In this document: piece after piece, positions 15,347-24,430 of the stretch
Layout: the number at the start of each line of letters is the position of its first letter
How positions within the stretch are numbered: the first letter of the stretch is position 1
Source of the DNA: SKVR01 sp037441525
Lineage (GTDB): Bacteria; Bacteroidota; Bacteroidia; Bacteroidales; UBA7960
Direction: 5' to 3'
DNA: 26,843 nt
Assembly (NCBI GenBank): GCA_037441525.1
Contig: JBBISA010000054.1
Location: 1-26,843 of the forward strand
Position numbers and translations under genes: made by a program
The notes under the pieces: generated by a model
What the model was told of the DNA's origin: nothing
Seen by the model: only the letters and a program-made list of their open reading frames with translations
Database searches by the model: none

Positions 15347-18300
15347 TCACACTTTGGCTACCAACTTGGCAATCATGAATTGCAAATCGTCGCGGTTTAC
15401 GGGCTTGGTAAGGTATTCATCCATGCCCTGAAGCATGTATTTTTCGCGATCGCCTTCAAAAGCATTGGCGCTTAAACCCACCACGGGTGGCAAAACCGAA
15501 TATTTTTCCCTCAGTTTTTGGGTTGCAGTTATGCCATCCATAACGGGCATCTGAATATCCATCAATATGAGGTCGAAAGTTTCTGGCAAAAATTTTTCGA
15601 TTACTTCAATGCCATTATTGGCAAAGGTTACATGATGACCCAAACTGGTAAGAAGCAATCCTACAACCTTCTGATTTACTAATTTATCTTCGGCAAAGAG
15701 TATATTTAAGCTTCTGGATGCTTTAGTCCCAACGCTATCAGGATTGGTTTTGGTTTTTTCGTCGATTATTGCTTTCCTTGTCCTGAAAGAAAATCTGAAA
15801 CTGCTCCCTTTACCCTCAGAGCTGACTACAGAAATTTCGCCTCCCATTAGTGTTACTAACTCTTTGCATATAGATAAGCCAAGCCCGGTTCCGTCGAAAT
15901 GGCGTTTATCTTCATAATCAACCTGCCCAAAGGGTTTGAAAAGTTTTTCAGTTGATTGCTGGCTAATCCCAATCCCGGTATCGGTTACGGTAATTTGTAG
16001 ATATAAATCTCGGTCATTAATCCATTGAAGTACTTCAGCTTTAATGGTAATATAACCCTTGTTTGTGAATTTGATTGCATTGGAAACAAGGTTGTTGATT
16101 ATCTGAGTCAAACGGTGCTCATCGGTTTCAATTTTTTCGGGGATGGATGGGTCAATATCCAGATTAAAAACAACATCTTTTTTACAATTGGCTTCAAACA
16201 GCTTGTGTGCTTTTTCAAAAATTAATCTTGTTTCGATTACTGCATTTTTCAGATGCACTTCACCTGCTTCAATTTTTGAATAATCGAGAATTTGGTTAAT
16301 AATTTCACGAAGGTTTTCGGTTGACAGCTTCAGAGTATTTACATAATCGGCCTGCTGGCTATTCAATTCTGTGGATGAAAGTACCTCTATCATTCCCAAT
16401 ACTCCTGTTAATGGCGTGCGGATTTCGTGGCTCATGTTGGCCAGAAAATTTTGCTTAAAAACAGATGATTGATTAGCTATTTCTACTTCTGTGCGGAGCT
16501 TTTCATTGACTTTTCGCTCAGTTATATCGCGCATTATCCCAAGAATAACTAACTCTTCGCCGGGGTTACTGACTTGATTGGTGCTTATTTCAACATCTTT
16601 AATTATTCCCTGTTTGGTAATGATTTGCATTTCATAAGTGCTCGGGATGGGAATGCCATCTATTCTTGCTCTTTTTCGTTGGTCTACAACTGATCGGGTT
16701 TCGGGAGTAAAGAGTTTTTTTATATCGAAGTTTGCATGGGTAAGCTCATTAAAGGAGTAACCGGTTAGCTCGCAGAAGCGCTGATTTACATATTCAAACC
16801 GCATGTTTTGTAGCATATAGATGCCATCGAAGGCATTTTCTGTAAGCACGCGATGGGTTTTCTCCGAATTTTTGAGGGCGATTTCAGCTTCGCGCTGCCT
16901 GGTAATATCCTGGTAGGTGCCAAGAACTCCGGTAATTTCGCCCGATTGATTTATCAGCGGAATTTTTGAAGTATTAATCCAACGGATTTCTCCTTTTGGA
17001 GATCTTTGTTGTTCGATTATATTCAGAACAGGCTGTTTTAACTTTATTACCTTGCGGTCATCGGCCTGGTATTTCGTTGCATATTCTTTCCAAATCATCT
17101 GAAAATCGTTAAGCCCGATAACCTGATCTGGATTCTCAAATCCGGCGTCATTGGCAAAGGCGATATTACAACCTCTGAAAACAAGGCTGCTGTCTTTCCA
17201 GAACACTCTTACCTTTATTGTGTCCAATACACTGCGTAGCATAGCCCTCGATTCGACAAGTTGCTGTTCAGAGCGCACTTTCTGAAGTGTATTGTACACC
17301 ATATCGGCAAAAACTCTCAAAATCTGAACATCCGCTTCATTCCATCTGAAGTGGGTTTTAACATAATCGAAGCCCACAAATCCATAGTTTTTCCCTTCGG
17401 CAATAAGGGGAACTGCAACCAGCGACTTAATCGATTGTTGTCGGAAAAGTTGTTTTTCCAACTTCCATTCATCAGGTAAACTATTCACATCGTAAATGTT
17501 TACAGGCATCAGACTTGTCATCAGCTCCATCCATTTCGGGATTGCATAATAAGGCAAAGCTTGTAAAAACTGTTTTTGTGGTTCTATTCCATCATCACAC
17601 CATTCATGCGAATTAATAATAATCTGTTTCGATTCATCATTTTGAAAGATATAGGCACGGTCAGCAAGGCAAAACTCCCCGATTTTATGAAGGGCAGATT
17701 CGAGAACTTGATTTGCTCTTGCGGGTGATGCACTTACAAATGAAGATGATAGATGGGTTAGCATCCTTTCAAAAGATTCAAGTCTTTCCATCTCTTTTTC
17801 GAGCCTTTTCTGGTCAGAGATATCTATGATTACACCGGTCCATATAATCTGGTTAGGCGGGTTAAGCCGCGGAATAGATTCAAACTTAACCCACTTTATC
17901 CTTCCGGATACTACAATTCTTCCTTCCCATATAAACTTATTCATCCTTTGCAGGGCAATCCTGTATTCTGCTATAAAGTTTTTCCTGTCCTCATCATAAA
18001 TAATTGAAATAATGAGAGAAGCATTATTGCTGAGGGCTTCTTCTGATAATCCCGTAATAGTTTCGTGCTGTCTGCTTGTAAATAAATATTCCATGGGAAC
18101 AATTTCCGGTATCTCCCCATTGGAGAAGTCATTATCATCAAACTTCGACGGGTAGAAGACAAGACGGTATATCCCTGAAGGCTGGTTGTTTATAAGATCG
18201 TCGAGCGTAAGCTCATTTTCGCGGCTGATGCGAATTAGCCTTAATTCCTGTTGACGGCCAAAAACCAACAGCAAACCCAGCAGGCTAAGCAAAAATCCAC

Positions 18301-19246
18301 CTCCTAAAAGCGAAATGGCAAGAATACGTTGCTTTATGGCATACAACAATTCATTTTCGTCGAATTCGCCCAGTACAAGCCATGGGGTGCCAGGTATTTC
18401 AGCCAGGGCAGCAAAAACAGTTTGCCCGTTCAATCCCTTGCCGGTAACTATCCCCGAGTTATCATTCAATAATTTAGTTAAAACCCCCATTTTTTGCGAT
18501 TGGGTAAGAGGAGTAAAGAGATCGCCTTTTCTTATACTTGTGGAATCAGAAAAAGTGTACAATTCATTGTTATGCCTTATAAGGAGATAGGTTTGTACCT
18601 CCATGTTTTTAGAGTACGATATGGCAAATTTGTTGTATAATCCATAATAAGGATCAACTCTGATGGCAATGGTAAAATGACCGTTGGGTTGGTCAGATGC
18701 CACGTGCACTACCATCCCCAGAAAGAATTTATCGAGACGGGTATTTTTGTAGAACTCAACAAAGCCGGTTTTCAGAGTATCAAGGGGGACATATTTTTCG
18801 TAATGGCTGAATTCTAAAGGTTCAACATCTTTGGGCCATTGCAGGATTTGGTTTCCATCGGGGGCAAGTACAAAAAATTGATAGGGGTGATACTCTCTCA
18901 ACGACGACAGAATGGCTTCCACTCTGCTTCGGGCCCAGGTATTATTCGGATTTTCGTGTAGTCTGTTTATCCAGAAGGTAAGCCCGCTGTTTGTTCTGAT
19001 AAAAAAGGCATCTTTTAATCTATCTTCCCTCCAGGTTTTTATCTGCGATGCTTTAATCTCAGAAATAGCAAAAATGGCATGGGTGCTGCGGCTCATAAAC
19101 TGATTGCGGAAACTCCCTAGATAATACAATCCGGCAAAAAAAAGAAAACCTGCCAGTGTAATGATTCCGGCATAAAGCATTAACCGGAATTGCTTATTGA
19201 GAGCCTTTTTGTTTTGATCGTATTGCAGGGCCGAAAGTCTATTCAC
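15347..19246 (-). CDS. Hybrid sensor histidine kinase with Cache-like extracellular sensor, PAS/GAF array and receiver
   Basis: The 1299-residue kinase has a short basic N-terminus, a membrane helix (about 23-43), an extracytoplasmic domain of about 260 residues with the look of a double Cache sensor (ISEIKASQIKTWREDRLKDA at 61-80; GTPWLVLGEFDENELL at 286-301), a second helix (307-330), an atypical PAS (about 345-478), a GAF (495-657), two PAS domains (665-785, 795-912), HisKA with MSHEIRTPLTG (H940), an HATPase with N1056, D1089 and GTGLGL (1119-1124), and a receiver with phospho-acceptor D1230 and K1281. The start is GTG at 19246; the first ATG codon (residue 23) would remove the basic segment before the first helix. 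A TAnnTTTG box lies 35 bases upstream. Its kinase core and receiver are close relatives of the next gene downstream, so the pair arose by duplication or sensor swapping. Ligand and target are unknown. Confidence 0.93.
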   Translation of the reverse strand: MNRLSALQYDQNKKALNKQFRLMLYAGIITLAGFLFFAGLYYLGSFRNQFMSRSTHAIFAISEIKASQIKTWREDRLKDAFFIRTNSGLTFWINRLHENPNNTWARSRVEAILSSLREYHPYQFFVLAPDGNQILQWPKDVEPLEFSHYEKYVPLDTLKTGFVEFYKNTRLDKFFLGMVVHVASDQPNGHFTIAIRVDPYYGLYNKFAISYSKNMEVQTYLLIRHNNELYTFSDSTSIRKGDLFTPLTQSQKMGVLTKLLNDNSGIVTGKGLNGQTVFAALAEIPGTPWLVLGEFDENELLYAIKQRILAISLLGGGFLLSLLGLLLVFGRQQELRLIRISRENELTLDDLINNQPSGIYRLVFYPSKFDDNDFSNGEIPEIVPMEYLFTSRQHETITGLSEEALSNNASLIISIIYDEDRKNFIAEYRIALQRMNKFIWEGRIVVSGRIKWVKFESIPRLNPPNQIIWTGVIIDISDQKRLEKEMERLESFERMLTHLSSSFVSASPARANQVLESALHKIGEFCLADRAYIFQNDESKQIIINSHEWCDDGIEPQKQFLQALPYYAIPKWMELMTSLMPVNIYDVNSLPDEWKLEKQLFRQQSIKSLVAVPLIAEGKNYGFVGFDYVKTHFRWNEADVQILRVFADMVYNTLQKVRSEQQLVESRAMLRSVLDTIKVRVFWKDSSLVFRGCNIAFANDAGFENPDQVIGLNDFQMIWKEYATKYQADDRKVIKLKQPVLNIIEQQRSPKGEIRWINTSKIPLINQSGEITGVLGTYQDITRQREAEIALKNSEKTHRVLTENAFDGIYMLQNMRFEYVNQRFCELTGYSFNELTHANFDIKKLFTPETRSVVDQRKRARIDGIPIPSTYEMQIITKQGIIKDVEISTNQVSNPGEELVILGIMRDITERKVNEKLRTEVEIANQSSVFKQNFLANMSHEIRTPLTGVLGMIEVLSSTELNSQQADYVNTLKLSTENLREIINQILDYSKIEAGEVHLKNAVIETRLIFEKAHKLFEANCKKDVVFNLDIDPSIPEKIETDEHRLTQIINNLVSNAIKFTNKGYITIKAEVLQWINDRDLYLQITVTDTGIGISQQSTEKLFKPFGQVDYEDKRHFDGTGLGLSICKELVTLMGGEISVVSSEGKGSSFRFSFRTRKAIIDEKTKTNPDSVGTKASRSLNILFAEDKLVNQKVVGLLLTSLGHHVTFANNGIEVIEKFLPETFDLILMDIQMPVMDGITATQKLREKYSVLPPVVGLSANAFEGDREKYMLQGMDEYLTKPVNRDDLQFMIAKLVAKV

Positions 19247-19280
19247 AGGGGTGTTCGGTTTTTTAGGTGGTGTTGTTGCA

Positions 19281-19288
19281 CAAATGTA
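19281..19288 (-). promoter_or_regulatory. Candidate -7 box for the Cache-type kinase
   Basis: The minus strand reads TACATTTG, a full TAnnTTTG match, predicting a start near 19275 and a leader of about 30 bases before the GTG at 19246. A TTG is present 24 bases further upstream (19313-19315), slightly beyond usual spacing. The position supports the GTG start. Confidence 0.45.
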
Positions 19289-19443
19289 ATCATTAAATTA
19301 AGTGTTAATTTACAAGAAACACGGTAAATAGGGTAAGACTTTTTATGCGTGGGAGCCAAATGATGCCTATAGATTTTATCACAACCCTGCTGACCAGGAT
19401 GGGATTAATTTGTGTAATTTAGCCGGCCAAAAAAATAAAAATT

Positions 19444-20115
19444 ATGGCAAACAAAATAATGGACCCCATTGGCCGATTGATGGGGCTTAGATACAAATCG
19501 CACCCATGGCATGGAGTTGATATAGGCAAAAATGCACCCGATATACTTACTTGTTTTGTAGAAATGGTAAGCACCGATACAGTAAAATATGAAGTGGATA
19601 AAGTGAGCGGTTACCTCAAAATTGACCGCCCCCAGAAATATTCCAACGTGCTGCCTGCCATGTATGGTTTTATTCCGCAAACCCTTTGCGCCCGCCGTAC
19701 TGCCGAATTTGCCAACGAGAAAACCGGCCGTAAAAACCTCATAGGCGATGGCGACCCCCTTGATGTGTGCATCCTTACAGAAAAATCAATTTCGCATGGT
19801 GATATCCTTGTTGAAGCCATTCCCATTGGCGGCTTCCGCATGCTCGACCACAACCAGGCCGACGATAAGATAATATGTGTTTTAAAAGACGATGCTGTAT
19901 ATGGTGCCATGCGCGATATTTCTGAATGTCCTGATCCGGTGGTAGAAAGGCTTAAGCACTATTTTCTGACCTACAAAGACCTGCCCAACACCAAACTCGA
20001 TGTGGAAATTACCCATACCTACAACTCCGAGGAAGCCAAAGAGGTAATAAATCGCACCATTGAAGATTACAGGGTTAAATTCGAAAACCTCGATAATCTC
20101 CTGTCCACCGTTTAA
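19444..20115 (+). CDS. ppa: Inorganic pyrophosphatase, family I
   Basis: The 223-residue soluble enzyme hydrolyses pyrophosphate to two phosphates, pulling biosynthetic reactions forward. The family I signature DGDPLDVCIL is at 102-111 with the metal-binding Asp residues D102, D104 and D107, and the active-site stretch YGFIPQT is at 74-80. KYSNVLPAMYGFIPQT and the acidic DDKIICVLKDD region (140-150) complete the active site. It is longer than the 175-residue E. coli enzyme because of an N-terminal extension (about 1-35), as seen in many Bacteroidota and eukaryotic forms. The ATG at 19444 has no Shine-Dalgarno. The gene is divergent from the kinase and convergent with dprA, with only 5 bases between the two stop codons. 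Confidence 0.95.
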   Translation: MANKIMDPIGRLMGLRYKSHPWHGVDIGKNAPDILTCFVEMVSTDTVKYEVDKVSGYLKIDRPQKYSNVLPAMYGFIPQTLCARRTAEFANEKTGRKNLIGDGDPLDVCILTEKSISHGDILVEAIPIGGFRMLDHNQADDKIICVLKDDAVYGAMRDISECPDPVVERLKHYFLTYKDLPNTKLDVEITHTYNSEEAKEVINRTIEDYRVKFENLDNLLSTV

Positions 20116-20120
20116 TCAGG

Positions 20121-21242
20121 CTAAACATAGCCAAGCAGTTTATAAATCTTGCCTGGCATATTTCCCACTACTCCCTTGAATTCGAGGGCCAGAAGCATTG
20201 ATGATGTTTTGCTGAATCCAAAACCACTATTCTGCACCAGGAAGTCGAATGAAGTTTCGCCATGCTCCTTCAGCAAATCAACAATAATCCGCTCCTGATC
20301 ATCGATATCAACAAACAGCAGTTGCTGCTGATTTTTCGATTTCTTTTTGGTCTCTTCCTCCCAACCCATCGTGTATTCAATATCGGTGGTGCTTTCGGCG
20401 AGATTGGCTTTCAGGGTTTTTATCAGCAGATTGCAACCCTGGCTGTAGGGGTCGGTAGTGCGGCCTGGCACAGCAAAAACCTCTCGGTTGTAACTGTTGG
20501 CTATGGTGGCAGTTATAAGGGCACCACCTGTTACTGCTGCTTCAATTACAACCAACGCATCAGCCATTCCAGCTATGATCCTGTTGCGCTTCGGAAAGTT
20601 TTCACGATCAGGTATGGTACCGCTCACAAAATCGGTGAGCAAACCGCCATTGCCATTGAGCATACGATCGGCCAGGGGTTTATTTAAAGGGGGATAAATA
20701 CGATCGAGTCCATGGCCAAGTATACCAACGGTTTCCAATTCAAGGTCGAGGGCGGTTTTATGGGCTTTTGCATCAACACCATAAGCAAGTCCGCTCACAA
20801 TCAATGGATTGTATTTTTTCAATCCATCAATGATCTCAGCACATTTTTGACGTCCATAATCGGTTATGCTTCGGGTACCAACAATAGCCACCACCTTCGG
20901 GGCATTCAGCTTTGCACATCCCTTGTAAAAAAGAAGGATAGGACCGTCGTCGCAATGTTTCAACCGCGATGGATACCCTGCTTCGGTGAAAAACAGGGGT
21001 TGAATGTTGTTTTTTTCAATAAAGATGACCTCTTTATCGGCCTGGTTAAATACATCACTTTGGGTAATTGCGGTGGCCAGATTTTCGCCTATACCCGGAA
21101 TTTTGAGTAAATTCGACTTTTTTTCCCGGAATACCCCTTCAACACTTCCACAATAGGCTATCAGTTTTTTGGCGGTAATTCCGCCAACCTTGGGAATCAT
21201 GGTAAGGGCAATCTGATATTTTAGCATTTCAGGGTCTATCAT
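20121..21242 (-). CDS. dprA: DNA-processing protein DprA
   Basis: The 373-residue protein loads RecA on incoming single-stranded DNA during transformation. An N-terminal SAM/HhH-like region (1-60, IPGIGENLA) precedes the Rossmann-like core with VAIVGTRSITDYG (118-130), SGLAYGVDAKAH (150-161), GHGLDRIYP (177-184) and FPKRNRIIAGMADALVVIEA (216-235), then the C-terminal winged-helix (about 310-373). All core motifs are intact and length is typical (360-380). Presence of DprA does not by itself prove competence; other com genes are not in the window. The stop codon lies 5 bases from the ppa stop, and a small hairpin GGCTA (20119-20123) / TAGCC (20128-20132) spans this junction. No perfect -7 box was found upstream on the minus strand. 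Confidence 0.95.
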   Translation of the reverse strand: MIDPEMLKYQIALTMIPKVGGITAKKLIAYCGSVEGVFREKKSNLLKIPGIGENLATAITQSDVFNQADKEVIFIEKNNIQPLFFTEAGYPSRLKHCDDGPILLFYKGCAKLNAPKVVAIVGTRSITDYGRQKCAEIIDGLKKYNPLIVSGLAYGVDAKAHKTALDLELETVGILGHGLDRIYPPLNKPLADRMLNGNGGLLTDFVSGTIPDRENFPKRNRIIAGMADALVVIEAAVTGGALITATIANSYNREVFAVPGRTTDPYSQGCNLLIKTLKANLAESTTDIEYTMGWEEETKKKSKNQQQLLFVDIDDQERIIVDLLKEHGETSFDFLVQNSGFGFSKTSSMLLALEFKGVVGNMPGKIYKLLGYV

Positions 21243-21273
21243 GAATATTCCGGCTTTTGGTCTTAATTTTTCT

Positions 21274-21304
21274 TTTGTGTTAATTATCCGATCCTCTACA
21301 TTTG
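21274..21304 (+). promoter_or_regulatory. Candidate Bacteroidetes promoter upstream of the glycosyltransferase
   Basis: TTTG (21274-21277), 19 bases, then TACATTTG (21297-21304) is a full -33/-7 match. The predicted start near 21311 gives an unusually long leader of about 150 bases before the gene at 21461. The leader has a 15-codon open frame (ATG 21316, stop TAA 21361-21363). Confidence 0.55.
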
Positions 21305-21460
21305 CTTTTTCAGGGATGGAAACTCTGACTCATATTTCAGGTGCTATGAACAGCATACACTAACATCTCAAAGGGATAAATATAGTAAAGAAACATGAAT
21401 CAGTTTTCTTGTGGCGGTCGAAAGTCATAAAAATTTCCCGAAATACCCTAAATATCAGCG

Positions 21461-22591
21461 ATGAACGAAAAGCCCATTCAAATACTTATAAGCCCACTAA
21501 ACTGGGGATTGGGCCACGCAACCCGCATTGTACCGCTGGTTTATGAGTTGCATGCAGCTGGTTGCCAGGTTACCATTGCTGCCTGGGGCTTGCCATTGAG
21601 GTTTCTGAAAAATGAGTTTGGCCAAAGGGTTTCCTTCATAGAGTTCACTGCGAAAAACATTGTATATGGAAAAGGTGGCTCATTGGTTGGTGTCCTGATA
21701 AAACAACTCCCGTCATTGATAGTTCAGTATGCCAGGGAAAGGTGGTTTGTAAGGAATTTTATTAAAATGAACGCTACCGACATTATCATTTCTGACAATC
21801 GATATGGTTTCTTCCATCCAAAAACAATATCAATTTTTATCTGCCATCAGCTCCATTTGAAAATGCCCCGTGGTGCAAGACGGATTGAAGGCTTTATAAA
21901 TAACTTTCACAGGATACTTATTCGCAGATTTGATGCCTGCCTGGTACCCGATACCCCACAATACCCTGGTCTTTCTGGGTCTCTGGGCCATGGTGCCGAT
22001 ATCCCCAACCTTATTTATACCGGCCCAATGAGCAGATTCCAAAGTTATGGCGGTCATATTCCTGACAAACCCATTGGGGAGTTGCCCGAAAAGTTTATCC
22101 TTGTATTGCTATCGGGACCGGAGCCACAGCGAACTCTGCTGGAAAATAAGTTACTGCACGAGCTTCAGCACCAAGTTTGTATCATTTTCAGGGGTATTCC
22201 AAACCAAAATGGATTCGCTAAATCAGGAAACCATTGGGTTTTCAATCATGCCAACACCCCTTTGCTGGCATGGTGTATCTGGAAAAGTGAACTGGTAATT
22301 TCACGTTCGGGCTATTCAACACTGATGGACTTGTCGGTGTTTGGCAAAAAGGCTGTACTTATCCCAACTCCCGGACAAACCGAGCAGGAATACCTGGCCG
22401 GGTTGTATGCTGAAAATTCCTGGTGTGTTTCCATTAGCCAGCACCAACTTACTGAAATTTCTGAAGCTCTGGGAAAAGCCTTGAAATTGAAGGGGATACC
22501 AGAAATCTCCGATTTTTCGGAACTTGCCGGCGTTGTAAGAAACATAATTACAGAAGCCAGGGATGCAAACAGGAATAAGCTTACTCAGTAG
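21461..22591 (+). CDS. GT-B glycosyltransferase, MurG/GT28-like
   Basis: The 376-residue protein has the two-domain GT-B layout. The N-terminal half opens with ILISPLNWGLGHATRIVPL (8-26), the glycine-rich acceptor-side loop of MurG-like enzymes including H19. The C-terminal half has FILVLLSGPEPQR (212-224) and ISRSGYSTLMDLSVFGKKAVLIPTPGQTEQEYLA (280-313), the nucleotide-sugar binding region of the GT28 C-terminal domain. There is no membrane helix, so it would act at the cytoplasmic membrane face. It is not MurG itself, as it is shorter in motif match and lies alone outside a cell-wall cluster; the sugar donor and acceptor are unknown, with a polysaccharide or glycolipid most likely. Its last 7 bases overlap the end of the convergent ChaN-like gene. 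Confidence 0.82.
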   Translation: MNEKPIQILISPLNWGLGHATRIVPLVYELHAAGCQVTIAAWGLPLRFLKNEFGQRVSFIEFTAKNIVYGKGGSLVGVLIKQLPSLIVQYARERWFVRNFIKMNATDIIISDNRYGFFHPKTISIFICHQLHLKMPRGARRIEGFINNFHRILIRRFDACLVPDTPQYPGLSGSLGHGADIPNLIYTGPMSRFQSYGGHIPDKPIGELPEKFILVLLSGPEPQRTLLENKLLHELQHQVCIIFRGIPNQNGFAKSGNHWVFNHANTPLLAWCIWKSELVISRSGYSTLMDLSVFGKKAVLIPTPGQTEQEYLAGLYAENSWCVSISQHQLTEISEALGKALKLKGIPEISDFSELAGVVRNIITEARDANRNKLTQ

Positions 22592-23475
22592 GTTTTGGTC
22601 ATTGTTTGAGGCACCACTACTATAAAATCAGCCGAACCTTTGTGTTTTTCTTCAAGGGATGAAATATCGTCCTGTTCGACGGTGTTTATGGTTACCAGCA
22701 AAAGGTTGGGGTTTGCGTGCCGCAGGTACCATACTATCCCCTCATAGTTGTTTGAGTGATAGGCTCCGTGGAAGTGAATAAAAGAATTGCCAGGATTAAA
22801 ATTCCGGAGGATAAAATGGGCCATGGTGGCATCCTTAATAGCCTGGGCTTTAGGGAAATTTTCGTTGCTGCGCCCAGGCATGCCCCCCATGGTCAGCATT
22901 GCTTTGTAACCCGGAAGTTCGGGGTCGTAGGCAACAGGCAAAGGAGCAATCAGTTTTTTTGCATCGTCATTTAGTGTTTCAAGCCCTTCAAAGCCTTCAC
23001 GGTTCACAAGTGCTGCATACCGACGGGGAATATTGGTGGCTATAAGACGCAGCTGGTTTTCGCGGGCAAACTCTACCAGTGGCCTTATATCAGTATTGTA
23101 ATTGTTCCAGAAACGGGCATCCTGCCTGAAGTTTCGTTCGGCAATGAGTCCGGCAAAATACTCATCAATTTTCAACTGGTCGTCAGTCTCAAACATTTCC
23201 ATGCCTATCACCAGGTTGTTGTTTTTCAGTTTGTGTAGAGCCATAGCAAGTTCAAGTTGCAACCAATGGCTAATGGGGTTGTTGTGCAATTCGCCAAAAA
23301 GTACAATCTCGGCCTGAGTGCTGGTTTTCACCAACCTGCCAAAATCAACCTCCCTGCCTTGAATATCGAACAGCCGGTAAGCTCTGAGTTCCTGGGCAAC
23401 AACACCTATGCCCACATTGAAAAATATTAAAAAAATAATCACAACAATCCGGATATACTTCCTGCAAGCTATCAT
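22585..23475 (-). CDS. ChaN-like haem-binding/iron-regulated protein
   Basis: The 296-residue protein belongs to the ChaN-like (PF04187, Cofac_haem_bdg) family, exported proteins tied to haem or iron uptake. Residues 7-27 form a signal peptide (IRIVVIIFLIFFNVGIGVVA). There is no lipobox cysteine, so unlike Campylobacter ChaN it is probably not a lipoprotein. Conserved motifs are LFGELHNNPISH (59-70, with H64 and H70), GMEMFE (91-96) and IHFHGAYH (233-240). The haem role is from a few family members; many homologues are uncharacterised. It is convergent with the glycosyltransferase, overlapping it by 7 bases. A TAnnTTTG box is 39 bases upstream of the ATG. Confidence 0.85.
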   Translation of the reverse strand: MIACRKYIRIVVIIFLIFFNVGIGVVAQELRAYRLFDIQGREVDFGRLVKTSTQAEIVLFGELHNNPISHWLQLELAMALHKLKNNNLVIGMEMFETDDQLKIDEYFAGLIAERNFRQDARFWNNYNTDIRPLVEFARENQLRLIATNIPRRYAALVNREGFEGLETLNDDAKKLIAPLPVAYDPELPGYKAMLTMGGMPGRSNENFPKAQAIKDATMAHFILRNFNPGNSFIHFHGAYHSNNYEGIVWYLRHANPNLLLVTINTVEQDDISSLEEKHKGSADFIVVVPQTMTKTY

Positions 23476-23513
23476 GTTGAAGGGGATTAAGGAATAAATA
23501 TTAGCTTGCTAAC

Positions 23514-23521
23514 CAAAACTA
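23514..23521 (-). promoter_or_regulatory. Candidate -7 box for the ChaN-like gene
   Basis: The minus strand reads TAGTTTTG, a full TAnnTTTG match. It predicts a start near 23508 and a leader of about 33 bases before the ATG at 23475. No convincing -33 element is visible. Confidence 0.38.
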
Positions 23522-23616
23522 TTGTGAATTGTTCATAAACACGCGGCCAAAGTTTTCTGATTATTATTACCCAACATATCTCTCAATACCCCAGGCGGCT
23601 GTTCGATGGGCCAAAA

Positions 23617-24108
23617 TCATAATCTTCCAAGCTCATCGGCTGTAAACGAAAGAGGCAGAAGGTCCTGAACCTTGTTTACAATGTAGATTTTTTCTGACTG
23701 GCCGCTGAGAATAAGTTTCACGGGTTCTTTCTGTCTGAACTCATATTCGAGCAGGGCTTGCCGGCAGGCACCGCAGGGCGAAATGGGCCTGTTCATGGTG
23801 TTATGCCGGTTTTTGGCACTAATGGCAATGGTTTTCATTTTTATGCCGGGGTAAAGTGCCGATGCAGAAAAAACAGCAACTCTTTCGGCACACAACCCGC
23901 TGGGGTAGGCTGCATTCTCCTGGTTGCTTCCTTTTATAATCTTGCCATTTTCAAGCAAAACAGCCGCTCCGACAAAAAATTCAGAATAGGGTGCATAGGC
24001 CTGATCAGCCATTTCCTTCGACAGGGATACAAGCTGTTGGTCTTCGGCGGTTAATTCGGTAAGGTTCTCAATTTCTGTTAACTGGAATGGGATGTTGAGT
24101 TTCTTCAT
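23617..24108 (-). CDS. cdd: Cytidine deaminase
   Basis: The 163-residue enzyme converts cytidine and deoxycytidine to uridine and deoxyuridine in pyrimidine salvage. The zinc site is intact: CAERVA at 73-78 (C73, proton-shuttling E75) and PCGACRQ at 111-117 (C112, C115). YAPYSEFFVGAAVL (38-51) and GSNQENAAYPSGLCAE are the substrate-binding strands. It is somewhat longer than the 130-residue tetrameric form because of an N-terminal extension of about 25 residues. It stands alone on the minus strand between the ChaN-like gene and the divergent ytxH operon; no perfect -7 box was found for it. Confidence 0.95.
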   Translation of the reverse strand: MKKLNIPFQLTEIENLTELTAEDQQLVSLSKEMADQAYAPYSEFFVGAAVLLENGKIIKGSNQENAAYPSGLCAERVAVFSASALYPGIKMKTIAISAKNRHNTMNRPISPCGACRQALLEYEFRQKEPVKLILSGQSEKIYIVNKVQDLLPLSFTADELGRL

Positions 24109-24358
24109 TCACAAAGGGGTTATATTTTGCTTTTGGGATTGTGCGAAGCCAGATTCATTGATTAAAGGCAGTAAAAGTAAACAATACTGGAAATCCTGCA
24201 AAAAAATCCTTAATGCTGACACGGAGATTACCCAAAGCAGAATTGAAAAGGACAATGTGTAAAAATTTGAGTGTTGCTAAGGATTGAGCAAATGGAAAAA
24301 CAGGCATAAAATCGACGCGTTAAAATTATACAAACTGCTAACGAAAGGGTGTCTTTGC

Positions 24359-24389
24359 TTGACAAAGCATCTTATTTTAAATACCTTTG
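24359..24389 (+). promoter_or_regulatory. Candidate promoter of the ytxH operon
   Basis: TTGACA (24359-24364) and TACCTTTG (24382-24389) form a full Bacteroidetes -33/-7 pair with 20 bases between TTG and TA. Predicted start is about 24396, so the leader is about 76 bases and begins just before the hairpin at 24401-24430. Confidence 0.65.
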
Positions 24390-24400
24390 ATTAGCTATTA

Positions 24401-24430
24401 AAAACCGTTTTTCGACGAAAAACAGGTTTT
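24401..24430 (+). promoter_or_regulatory. Leader hairpin in the ytxH 5' UTR
   Basis: AAAACCGTTTTTCG (24401-24414) pairs with CGAAAAAC (24416-24423) and, after one unpaired A, GGTTTT (24425-24430). The inner 17 bases are a perfect palindrome around one A. It lies within the predicted leader, about 5 bases after the expected start site and 41 bases before the ATG. It may stabilise the mRNA, bind a regulator, or attenuate. Confidence 0.5.

Noticed and set aside
20119..20132. Hairpin GGCTA/TAGCC at the ppa-dprA junction as a terminator
   Set aside because: It has only five base pairs and no T run, so it may be chance.
24205..24285. Inverted word pair AATCCTTA/TAAGGATT
   Set aside because: The arms are 65 bases apart and AT-rich; likely chance.
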